Shown: positions 8,401 through 13,512 of the stretch, in pieces | Layout of the letters: each line of letters opens with the position of its first letter | Position numbering within the stretch: the stretch's first letter is position 1 | From: Parcubacteria group bacterium GW2011_GWA2_45_30 | GTDB lineage: Bacteria > Patescibacteriota > Minisyncoccia > Sungbacterales > HO2-52-23 | Direction: 5' to 3' | Length of the DNA stretch: 14,037 bases | Assembly (NCBI GenBank): GCA_001001625.1 | Contig: LCKU01000014.1 | Coordinates: forward strand, 1 to 14,037 | Position numbers and translations under genes: made by a program | Notes under the pieces: model-generated | The model's database searches: none | Told to the model about the DNA's origin: nothing | Seen by the model: the letters and a program-made list of their open reading frames with translations, nothing else

Positions 8401-8833
8401 GGGAGGGCGGACCGGAAATCCGGTTGACGTAGTATATACCTTAAGCGGCCAAAAAAACGGGTCCGTAACCGTAAACGACGGATTCACAAGCGACGGCCCC
8501 AACACCTGCACCAATTCTCCCATAACCATAACCGGAAGATTTCTGACATTTGACGTAAATCCAACCCCGATCAATGCCGGACAATCAACCGTGGTCAGGT
8601 GGAGAACTGAAGAATTTCCTCTTAATTCCTGTACGCTTAATGACAACAATCCGGACACAGCAATAAACGGCGGCCTGGTTTCCAATAATTGCGGAATTGC
8701 AGGATCCCCCGCCTGTCCCGCGGTAAATCTTGCCATCACCACCATCTTCACCCTGACTTGCGACGGTATATCGCGAAACGCAACCGCGCAGGTAAGGCCG
8801 CCGCCCTCATTTATCGAAATCCCGCCACCGTAA
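5480..8833 (+). CDS. Large secreted CARDB-repeat protein
   Basis: The ATG at 5480 gives 1,117 residues starting directly with a signal peptide; a TTG at 5444 would add 12 residues in front of it. The hydrophobic core FLIFTFLTIAANVSA ends at a likely cleavage site after residue 34. A (Gly-Pro)6 linker follows at 35-46. Domains in order (approximate residues): CARDB 1 (48-167), cysteine-containing repeat domain A (171-253, with SWSGCDS and CSVSMNAAKTVTVTY), CARDB 2 (256-370), repeat domain B (373-458), CARDB 3 (459-577), a divergent CARDB 4 (582-703), an Ig-like domain (707-810), a linker region, a PKD-like domain (933-1018) and a C-terminal beta domain ending in PPPSFIEIPPP. CARDB 1-3 share LDIDNNGTWDF-type loops resembling calcium sites. 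CARDB domains are extracellular adhesion or scaffold modules. There is no sortase motif or C-terminal anchor, so it is probably released or held by partners. Confidence 0.9.
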   Translation: MAKPGFLDYHRVSNLWQTCFLIFTFLTIAANVSAGPGPGPGPGPGPEDIDYRTEGLATAPGGLTAGQLVTFSATVKNYGGDPEGIPSQTRLRLDIDNNGTWDFTPADQTTGGLTSVGSANDSEVETWSSVWTATAGTHLFEVCADVELIITETNEGNNCTTQTFTVLPAVTYNLTVNSSGASSVVITSSSGHGGTTNYTRSALAAGANVSLTAPATSGGNNYSSWSGCDSVLGNTCSVSMNAAKTVTVTYTPPAQPDYIAEGLATAPGGLTAGQSVTFAATVRNSGAGAASVSSQTNLRLDIDNNGSWDFTPVDQTTGALAAGATEVENWSNAWTAQVGTHLFEVCADAGSAIAETNEGSNCATQTFTVLPAVTYYNLTVNSSGASSVVITSSSGHGGTTNYTRSALAAGANVSLTAPATSGGNNYAGWSGCDSVLAETCSVSMNAAKTVTVTYTPPAQPDYITEGLGVSPGGLTAGQSVTFAATVRNSGAGVASASSQTRLRLDIDNNGTWDFTPADQTTGALAAASSPGDTEVENWSNAWTAQVGTHLFEVCADAGSAIAETNEGNNCTTQIFSVGVAPTPDLTVGPSITVNGTLIAGMPLTFTNSGVNNSGTAPAGASTARFCIDNSNCLTSSTGQVNAPSIGALATGANSGSITSSSWTATIGPHTVYFCADVFPVPPPGAVTESNENNNCAGAGTSFTIGAAFDFTLSNNGDVSITQGLNTSRTINASLDSGATQSVAFSVTSAPISGVSFSFAPSPASCSPACSKTLNISTSGSTPAGAYPVTVTGTSVALTKTTQFTLTILQQTLLISSLNIVPNPADPGISRNITATRDPSSTALGMINYSFWWNCNNASANVSTVSADSSCGSLPADAAGGGCTVGSNGAKCNGENATSMMVSRAYSARSTAKVIMEQGPAPSAERRTTVNVNLDATCTAVPAIASVVDDTVRWTAFPTGGSGSYTFTWSGSSPLGGRTGNPVDVVYTLSGQKNGSVTVNDGFTSDGPNTCTNSPITITGRFLTFDVNPTPINAGQSTVVRWRTEEFPLNSCTLNDNNPDTAINGGLVSNNCGIAGSPACPAVNLAITTIFTLTCDGISRNATAQVRPPPSFIEIPPP
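5582..5617 (+). repeat. Hexanucleotide tandem repeat (GGTCCT)6
   Basis: Six perfect GGTCCT units lie in frame just after the signal peptide and encode (Gly-Pro)6. Because the unit is 6 bp, slippage would change linker length without breaking the reading frame. Confidence 0.97.
5625..7205 (+). repeat. Long direct repeats encoding CARDB plus cysteine repeat domains
   Basis: Three CARDB-coding units start near 5627, 6248 and 6860 (spacing about 621 and 612 bp). The two domain A/B units between them (about 5985-6245 and 6596-6858) are nearly identical at the DNA level; for example, the segment from CTCACTGTTAATTCCTCCGG onward is shared with few changes. The near-identity, including at third positions, indicates recent duplication or ongoing gene conversion. 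Confidence 0.85.
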
Positions 8834-8859
8834 TTTTTCACGAATCTTTAATGAGATTA

Positions 8860-8893
8860 ATAAATAAACCGCCGGCTTTGGCGGTTTATTTAT
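8860..8893. terminator. Bidirectional intrinsic terminator
   Basis: The arms ATAAATAAACCGCC (8860-8873) and GGCGGTTTATTTAT (8880-8893) are perfect complements around a GGCTTT loop. The A-rich left arm and T-rich right arm make it work in both directions. It sits between the convergent CARDB gene (ends 8833) and the transposase gene (stop at 8918). Confidence 0.9.
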
Positions 8894-8899
8894 AACAAT

Positions 8900-8924
8900 A
8901 TGTGCAACACTCGGTGTTTAACAA
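8900..8924 (-). repeat. Hairpin at the 3' end of the transposase gene
   Basis: ATGTGCAACAC (8900-8910), loop TCG, then GTGTTTAACAA (8914-8924); 8 of 11 positions pair. The transposase TAA (complement of 8918-8920) lies in the right arm, so the gene end and the hairpin are one structure. Confidence 0.75.
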
Positions 8925-9583
8925 TCAATTTCAAGTTCTTTATTCATTTCTTTGGCGCCGCTTGTTTCTACAAAATTTTTATATTCAGTTTTGTCTGAAA
9001 ATTGTGAAAGAATAACTTCTGATTTAAGCAAATTTCCCCAGCGATTTTTTTCTGCATAATCTTGATAACTTGACCACGGAAATGAGATTTCTTTATTATT
9101 CCAATCTTGCAGTTCTCGAGGGTTTCTGTGTATATAAGCAGATAGATATAAAAGTTGCCGGTTATCTTCTACGTGTACGGCTTTAAAGGGTCCCTGGAAA
9201 AGATGTCCAACTTTTTGATATTTCGTATTGAAATATTTCGTATATCCGTTTAAAATCCTCTGCATGTACCTGGAAATTCCGCCCTCTTCTTTTTCAAAAA
9301 CTGTCATATGAAAATGGTTTGGCATTAGCACAAAATTTTCGAGTTCGACGTAGCGTTTAGTGGCAATTTTATTTACTTCCGCATCCGAAATGTTAAACAC
9401 TCGGTGTTTAACAAAATACGATACCTGTCGGCTTAAATTGATAAAATGAACTGGGGCCTGGTTATGGAGCAGAAGAAATAAAAAACGTATGCGATCTTTA
9501 TTGTTTTGAAAAATCGGCTGTTTATTATTCCCTCTGTTAAAAATATGGTAATGTTCTTCAGGTGCGAATTGAACTTTGCGCAT
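8918..9583 (-). CDS. Y1 (HUH) transposase, REP-associated/IS200-like
   Basis: The 221-residue protein starts MRKVQFAPEEHYHIFNRG, the usual opening of this family (YHI-NRG). The metal-binding HUH motif is H90-F-H92 in NFVLMPNHFHMTV. It continues with GGISRYMQRILNGYTKYFN, which probably carries the catalytic tyrosine in its helix, then GHLFQGPFKAVHVED and YLSAYIHRNPREL. Such enzymes nick and join single-stranded DNA at hairpins. Length and motifs are complete, so it may be functional. Residues 58-64 (VKHRVFN) are encoded by a perfect palindrome (9391-9413) matching the terminal hairpin cores. The start at 9583 is the first ATG giving the family N-terminus; Shine-Dalgarno is weak. Transcription would run toward the CARDB gene and stop at the shared terminator. 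Confidence 0.93.
   Translation of the reverse strand: MRKVQFAPEEHYHIFNRGNNKQPIFQNNKDRIRFLFLLLHNQAPVHFINLSRQVSYFVKHRVFNISDAEVNKIATKRYVELENFVLMPNHFHMTVFEKEEGGISRYMQRILNGYTKYFNTKYQKVGHLFQGPFKAVHVEDNRQLLYLSAYIHRNPRELQDWNNKEISFPWSSYQDYAEKNRWGNLLKSEVILSQFSDKTEYKNFVETSGAKEMNKELEIDC
9391..9413. repeat. Perfect 10-bp inverted repeat inside the transposase gene
   Basis: TGTTAAACAC (9391-9400), loop TCG, GTGTTTAACA (9404-9413). All ten pairs match. The core AACAC-TCG-GTGTT is the same as in the hairpin at 8900-8924. Confidence 0.95.
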
Positions 9584-9613
9584 ATGAATCCCATGTTATC
9601 TTAACAGCAAAAA

Positions 9614-9638
9614 ATGTGCAACACCGAGTGTCGAACAT
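9614..9638 (-). repeat. Hairpin upstream of the transposase gene
   Basis: ATGTGCAACAC (9614-9624), loop CGA, GTGTCGAACAT (9628-9638); 9 of 11 positions pair. The left arm is identical to that of the hairpin at 8900. Confidence 0.8.
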
Positions 9639-9639
9639 A

Positions 9640-9668
9640 TTGAGATGAATTCAAACCTGTGATACGAT
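9640..9668 (+). promoter_or_regulatory. Candidate pheS promoter (extended -10)
   Basis: TTGAGA (9640-9645, five of six to consensus) and TACGAT (9663-9668) have 17-bp spacing, with TGA directly before the -10 (extended -10). The start codon is at 9678, so the mRNA would have almost no leader, and no Shine-Dalgarno is present. Confidence 0.55.
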
Positions 9669-9677
9669 ATAAAAATT

Positions 9678-10835
9678 ATGCCGTCACTTCTTGCGCAAAA
9701 AACTGGCGAGGCCATAATCATTCCGCGGGACGAGGAGCAAAAATTGCTCGCCGAACTTAAAAAACGCGATGATACCGAGGCCTTGCGCCTCCAACGATTT
9801 TTGGCTATGCCGGATCTTTCGCGCCACGCCGGCAGTCCCTTAAAAGAAATAGTTGACCGGGCCGCAAAAGTCAAAAGTTTAACGGGATTTGATGTCATTG
9901 AGATTCCGGAAATTGTTTCCACCCACATTTTATTTGATCTTTTTAACATGCCGCCCGGACATCCGGCTCGCAGTAAATCGGACACATATTATGTTAATGA
10001 GAATCATGTGTTGAGAACTCACGATACGGTTTTCTGGTATTATTATTTAAACCACCCGAAAATTAAAAAGAGGATTGAAAATAAAGAACCGCTGGGGGTT
10101 ATTTGCTACGGGAAAGTTTATCGCAAAGATGAAATCGACAGGCAGCATATGAATGTTTTTCATCAGTTTGGGGGATTACTTATCGGTCCCGATGATAAAA
10201 TAACCATCACCCCCGATGATTTAAAAAATGCGCTTTCCGAGATCGCCAAAAGCATTTTTGGCCAGGTAAATTTCCGTTTTTACGAACATCAATTTCCCTA
10301 TACCGATCCGAGTTTTGAAATGGAAGCAGAAATTAACGGTCAATGGATAGAAATGCTGGGATCCGGTATGGCCCGCAAAAGCGTTTTGGCTAATTTCGGA
10401 TTAACAAATTATCACGGCTGGGCATTTGGGTTTGGTCTGGAACGACTGGCAATCGCCAGCCTGGATTTGCCGGATATACGCCTCTTGTGGTCTGAAGATC
10501 CGCGAGTCACCCGCCAACTGAAACTCGGCCAAAAATTCGTAGAAGTCAGCAAATATCCGCCGATTGTGCGCGACATATCGTTTGTGGTGGATGCGGATTT
10601 TATACCCAATAATTATTTTGACCTTATTCGCGACATTGGCGGAAATTTAGTGGAAGAAGTCAAACTTTTGGACAAATATGAAAATCCGGAAAAATTCGGG
10701 GCCAGTCGCGTAAGTTATACCTATCGCATTACTTATCGCAGCACCGAACAAACTCTAACCACAGAAGAAATAGACCCAATCCAGGCAAAAATTTATCAGC
10801 AAACCAAAGAAATATTTCACGCTTTATTGCGGTAG
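9678..10835 (+). CDS. pheS: Single-chain phenylalanyl-tRNA synthetase (PheS core fused to FDX-ACB domain)
   Basis: This 385-residue class II synthetase would charge tRNA-Phe in the cytoplasm. Residues 45-285 are the PheS catalytic core. They include a motif 1 region (IPEIVSTHILFDLFNMPPGH), VLRTHDTVFW, motif 2 (YGKVYRKDEIDRQHMNVFHQ, 144-163) and motif 3 (GWAFGFGLERLAI, Arg256). Residues 291-385 (KYPPIVRDISFVVDA to the end) match the ferredoxin-fold anticodon-binding domain, which in most bacteria is the C-terminus of the separate PheT subunit. The usual N-terminal coiled coil of PheS is replaced by about 45 short residues. The layout is that of monomeric mitochondrial PheRS, and no pheT follows. 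Two pocket positions differ from the familiar enzymes: HQ-x-EG reads HQFGG (Gly165) and FPF reads FPY (Tyr208). Start choice: first ATG, no Shine-Dalgarno, candidate promoter just upstream. Confidence 0.9.
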   Translation: MPSLLAQKTGEAIIIPRDEEQKLLAELKKRDDTEALRLQRFLAMPDLSRHAGSPLKEIVDRAAKVKSLTGFDVIEIPEIVSTHILFDLFNMPPGHPARSKSDTYYVNENHVLRTHDTVFWYYYLNHPKIKKRIENKEPLGVICYGKVYRKDEIDRQHMNVFHQFGGLLIGPDDKITITPDDLKNALSEIAKSIFGQVNFRFYEHQFPYTDPSFEMEAEINGQWIEMLGSGMARKSVLANFGLTNYHGWAFGFGLERLAIASLDLPDIRLLWSEDPRVTRQLKLGQKFVEVSKYPPIVRDISFVVDADFIPNNYFDLIRDIGGNLVEEVKLLDKYENPEKFGASRVSYTYRITYRSTEQTLTTEEIDPIQAKIYQQTKEIFHALLR

Positions 10836-10841
10836 ATCATT

Positions 10842-10881
10842 GAAGTCCGACTTCAATAGCAGACTATTGAAGTTGGACTTC
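10842..10881. repeat. Paired palindromes forming an 18-bp hairpin after pheS
   Basis: GAAGTCCGACTTCAATAG (10842-10859) pairs with CTATTGAAGTTGGACTTC (10864-10881) around CAGA, with one wobble pair. Each arm is itself a near-palindrome (TTGAAGTC-C-GACTTCAA). It begins seven bases after the pheS stop. There is no T-run after it, so it is not a standard terminator, though it could end or protect the pheS message. Confidence 0.85.
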
Positions 10882-10949
10882 GGAATATGAAACGACGGGA
10901 GGAAAAATCAGATTACACGCGTAAGATAAAATCATCATATCTAAGCCAT

Positions 10950-10977
10950 ATTTTGCCCCAAAATTTTGGGGCAAAAT
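10950..10977. repeat. Perfect 28-bp palindrome upstream of gyrB
   Basis: ATTTTGCCCCAAAA (10950-10963) is followed immediately by its exact complement TTTTGGGGCAAAAT (10964-10977). It ends three bases before the candidate gyrB -35. T-rich flanks precede and A-rich flanks follow, the reverse of an intrinsic terminator, so an operator or cruciform role fits better. Confidence 0.9.
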
Positions 10978-10980
10978 TGC

Positions 10981-11009
10981 TTGTATAGACGAAACAAATT
11001 TGCTACAAT
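10981..11009 (+). promoter_or_regulatory. Candidate gyrB promoter
   Basis: TTGTAT (10981-10986) and TACAAT (11004-11009) have 17-bp spacing, with TGC before the -10 (extended -10). Initiation would be about 5 bases before the ATG at 11021. An AAAGG at 11012-11016 could give weak ribosome binding only if transcription begins slightly earlier. Confidence 0.5.
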
Positions 11010-11020
11010 TTAAAGGTATT

Positions 11021-13102
11021 ATGTCCAAGAAATCAATTAAAAAAATAGCCCAAAAATCCGCTGCCAAGCCAGACGACTCCTATACCGCCAAAGATATTTA
11101 CGTGCTGGAGGGGCTTGAACCGGTGCGCAAGCGCCCGGGCATGTATATCGGATCTACCGGACCGGACGGCCTGCATCATTTGGTGTGGGAGGTTTTGGAT
11201 AATTCAATTGACGAGAGTTTGGCCGGTTTTGCCAAAAACATCGCCATCACATTTTTGCCGCAAAATAGAGTAATGGTGATTGACGATGGACGCGGAATCC
11301 CGGTTGAAATCCACAAGCAAACCAAGAAGTCGGCGCTGGAAACCGTAATGTGCACCCTGCATGCCGGAGCCAAATTCGGCGGCGAGTCGTATAAAGTATC
11401 CGGCGGACTGCACGGCGTAGGGGTCTCCGTGGTAAATGCCCTGTCAATCTGGATGAAGGCCGAGGTCTGCCGCGATGGCAGCCAATACACCCAGGAATAT
11501 GTGCGCGGCAAACCCAAATATTCCGTAAAAAAAACCGGGAAATGCGGAGGATCAGGCACAGCCGTTACTTTTGAACCTGATCCGGAAGTATTTGAAAAAA
11601 TTTCATTTGACTGGAACCGGGTACTGGAACACGTGCGCCAACAGGCCTATTTAACCAAAGGAGTTAAAATTTCGGTTTTTGACGAAAGATCCGGCGGCAA
11701 AGCCAAAGACGAATCCGTGCTTCGCACTTCCCACGCGTTTTATTTTGAGGGCGGCATAATATCCTACATAAAATATCTTAATCGCAGCGAAGACATCAAA
11801 CACGAAAATATTTTTTATGTTTCCCGCGAGGCGCAGGCGGGCGCGCGCAAAATCCTGGTGGAAGCCGCGTTTCAGTACACCGACGACATACAAGCCAAAG
11901 AGATGTCTTTTGCCAATAATATTTTTACGCCCGAGGGCGGAATGCATATGACCGGATTTCGTACGGCCCTAACCCGCGCGCTCAATGACTATGCCCGCAA
12001 AAATGAATATTTAAAAAAAGACGAGGATGCGTTGACCGGAGATGATACACGCGAGGGAATTACGGCCGTAATTTCCGTAAAACTCAAAGAACCCCAATTT
12101 GAAGGACAAACCAAGGCCAAACTCGGCAACCCCGAAGCGCGAACCGCGGTTGAGGCGGTAGTGGGAGATGCCCTTCAGGAATGGTGTGAAAAATTCCAGC
12201 GTGACGCCGAACAAATTATGGGCCGGGCGATCCTGGCGCAAAAAGCGCGCAAGGCCGCCAAAGCCGCGCGCGAAACCGTACTGCGCAAGGGTGCCATGGA
12301 CGGCATGATGCTGCCGGGCAAATTGGCGGATTGCCAGTCGCGCGATCCGTCGCAATCCGAATTATTCCTGGTGGAAGGCGATTCCGCTGGAGGTAGCGCC
12401 AAACAAGGGCGAGACCGCAAATTTCAGGCGATATTGCCATTGCGCGGAAAAATTTTGAACGTGGAGAAGGCGCGACTGGATAAAATACTCGCCTCCAAAG
12501 AAGTGCGCTCCCTAGTTATCGCGCTGGGTGCTGCCATCGGAGACGAATTCGATGTAAAAAAACTTCGGTATCATCGCACCATCATCGCCACCGACGCCGA
12601 TGTTGACGGTTCCCACATCCGAACCCTGCTTTTGACTCTTTTTTACCGTTATTTCCGACCCATAATCGAACACGGCTATCTTTACATCGCGACTCCGCCG
12701 CTTTATAAAATACAATCCGGAAAAAATATCCAATATGTATACTCCGATGCGGAGAAAGAAAAAGTCGCCACCGAAATTTCAAAACAAAAAATTGAGACCA
12801 AAAAGGAACGAGCGCGCGTAAAAGGAAAAGTGGCCGAAGACACGCCCGAATCTGCCGAAATCGTTACGGAGGGAGCAGTAAAAGGCATTGAGATCCAGCG
12901 CTATAAAGGACTTGGCGAAATGAATCCTTCGGAGCTTTGGGAAACCACCATGAATCCTGCGGCGCGAATTCTAAAACAAGTAACTATCAAAGACGCCACC
13001 GAGGCCGACCGAATTTTTGATATTTTAATGGGAGATGAGGTGCTCCCACGCAAGAAATTCATACAAACGCACGCAAAAGCCGTAAAGAACTTAGACATTT
13101 GA
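11021..13102 (+). CDS. gyrB: DNA gyrase subunit B
   Basis: GyrB is the ATPase and Toprim subunit of gyrase, which introduces negative supercoils together with GyrA. The 693-residue protein has the GHKL ATPase domain: EVLDNSIDE (57-65), IDDGRGIP (87-94) and GGLHGVGVSVVNALS (128-142). Next come the transducer domain with its lysine loop region (QTKAKLGN), then Toprim with EGDSAGG (about 451-457) and DADVDGSH (about 523-530). The C-terminal signature RYKGLGEMNPSELWETTM starts near 627, and the protein ends in KNLDI as usual for the family. A charged insertion of roughly 25 extra residues (KKERARVKGKVAEDTPESAE) lies before RYKGLGEMN. The ATG at 11021 is preferred over a TTG at 11000, which lies within the candidate promoter. 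gyrA is not adjacent. The gene ends in TGA. Confidence 0.97.
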   Translation: MSKKSIKKIAQKSAAKPDDSYTAKDIYVLEGLEPVRKRPGMYIGSTGPDGLHHLVWEVLDNSIDESLAGFAKNIAITFLPQNRVMVIDDGRGIPVEIHKQTKKSALETVMCTLHAGAKFGGESYKVSGGLHGVGVSVVNALSIWMKAEVCRDGSQYTQEYVRGKPKYSVKKTGKCGGSGTAVTFEPDPEVFEKISFDWNRVLEHVRQQAYLTKGVKISVFDERSGGKAKDESVLRTSHAFYFEGGIISYIKYLNRSEDIKHENIFYVSREAQAGARKILVEAAFQYTDDIQAKEMSFANNIFTPEGGMHMTGFRTALTRALNDYARKNEYLKKDEDALTGDDTREGITAVISVKLKEPQFEGQTKAKLGNPEARTAVEAVVGDALQEWCEKFQRDAEQIMGRAILAQKARKAAKAARETVLRKGAMDGMMLPGKLADCQSRDPSQSELFLVEGDSAGGSAKQGRDRKFQAILPLRGKILNVEKARLDKILASKEVRSLVIALGAAIGDEFDVKKLRYHRTIIATDADVDGSHIRTLLLTLFYRYFRPIIEHGYLYIATPPLYKIQSGKNIQYVYSDAEKEKVATEISKQKIETKKERARVKGKVAEDTPESAEIVTEGAVKGIEIQRYKGLGEMNPSELWETTMNPAARILKQVTIKDATEADRIFDILMGDEVLPRKKFIQTHAKAVKNLDI

Positions 13103-13135
13103 CAGGGCTAATGCTCCGCGCTATACTTAAAACCG

Positions 13136-13153
13136 AAGGCCTGCGGGCCTTTT
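13136..13153 (+). terminator. Intrinsic terminator after gyrB
   Basis: AAGGCC (13136-13141), loop TGCG, GGCCTT (13146-13151), followed by a short T-run and preceded by an A-rich stretch. It is compact and 33 bases after the gyrB stop. Confidence 0.7.
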
Positions 13154-13166
13154 AAAAAAGGGAAGA

Positions 13167-13261
13167 CACCAACAGCACGAACAGTAACGAACAGCACCAA
13201 CAGAGCTGTTCGCGCTGTTCGCAAGCCGCCAGAGGCGGCGAAACTGTTAGTGCTGTTCGCG
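13167..13261. repeat. Multi-branched inverted-repeat array before secE
   Basis: Four AACAG units (13171, 13180, 13190, 13199) are mirrored by four CTGTT units (13206, 13215, 13244, 13253). Outer arms 13167-13185 and 13243-13261 pair at 16 of 19 positions. Inner arms 13187-13203 and 13206-13222 pair at 14 of 17. GCCGCC-AGA-GGCGGC (13225-13239) forms a third, perfect stem. The array ends four bases before the secE start codon. Confidence 0.85.
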
Positions 13262-13265
13262 AAAA

Positions 13266-13451
13266 ATGCTTGAACGATTAACAACTTTTCTCAAAGAAAC
13301 TAGGATTGAACTGAAAAAAGTTACCTGGCCGAGCCGCGAAGACACATTACGTTACACCATAACGGTTGTAATCGTAAGTCTTAGTGTCGCCGTGTTTTTA
13401 GGAGGACTGGATTATTTATTCCAGTGGGTTTTGAATACATTCATACTATGA
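13266..13451 (+). CDS. secE: Preprotein translocase subunit SecE
   Basis: The 61-residue protein has the SecE signature ELKKVTWPSREDT (about 15-27), the amphipathic helix lying on the cytoplasmic face. One transmembrane helix follows (TITVVIVSLSVAVFLGGLDYLF, about 31-52). SecE clamps SecY and is essential for Sec-dependent export, which would include the exported proteins in this window. The one-helix form is the usual bacterial minimum. nusG follows after 61 bp, the classic secE-nusG order. There is no Shine-Dalgarno; the start codon directly abuts the inverted-repeat array at 13167-13261. Confidence 0.95.
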   Translation: MLERLTTFLKETRIELKKVTWPSREDTLRYTITVVIVSLSVAVFLGGLDYLFQWVLNTFIL

Positions 13452-13499
13452 AACGAATTATTTAACGAATATAAACTGATCATTCGTTAAAATTCGTTT
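13452..13499 (+). repeat. Bulged hairpin in the secE-nusG spacer
   Basis: AACGAATTATTTAACGAAT (13452-13470) pairs with ATTCGTTAAAATTCGTT (13482-13498) except for a two-base bulge. TTTT and AT-rich bases follow, so it could be a weak terminator, an attenuator or an mRNA processing site between secE and nusG. Confidence 0.65.
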
Positions 13500-13505
13500 T
13501 ATATT
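13500..13505 (+). promoter_or_regulatory. Possible -10 element for nusG
   Basis: TATATT lies seven bases before the nusG ATG, but no recognisable -35 is found at the right distance. It is listed because the spacing resembles that of the CARDB, pheS and gyrB candidates. Confidence 0.2.
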
Positions 13506-13512
13506 CGCATAA

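Larger units (their letters stand above)
8900..9638 (-). mobile_element. IS200/REP-type (Y1 transposase) element with terminal hairpins
   Basis: The element is defined by a transposase gene flanked by imperfect hairpins. One (8900-8924) overlaps the transposase stop codon; the other (9614-9638) is 31 bp upstream of its start. Both contain the core AACAC plus a 3-base loop plus GTGT and begin with the same 11 bases, ATGTGCAACAC. HUH single-strand transposases recognise subterminal hairpins rather than long inverted repeats and make no target duplication; none is seen here. The boundaries are inferred from the hairpins only. The element lies between a terminator and the candidate pheS promoter, whose -35 begins two bases beyond the hairpin. 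Confidence 0.65.

Noticed and set aside
8191..8841. A 216-residue minus-strand frame at the end of the CARDB gene
   Set aside because: Same reasoning: it lies wholly opposite Ig-like and PKD-like coding sequence and shows no family features.
10950..10977. The 28-bp palindrome as the pheS terminator
   Set aside because: The T-tract precedes and the A-tract follows the stem, opposite to an intrinsic terminator on either strand. Some termination effect cannot be excluded.
12011..12440. Several minus-strand frames opposite gyrB
   Set aside because: They overlap the Toprim and transducer coding regions of an intact gyrB and carry no motif of their own.
13167..13261. tRNA gene or CRISPR array in the structured spacer before secE
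   Set aside because: The folding looks cloverleaf-like, but there is no T-psi-C or anticodon-arm consensus and no CCA-compatible acceptor stem. Repeats are 9-10 bp and inverted, not the 25-40 bp direct repeats with unique spacers of CRISPR.
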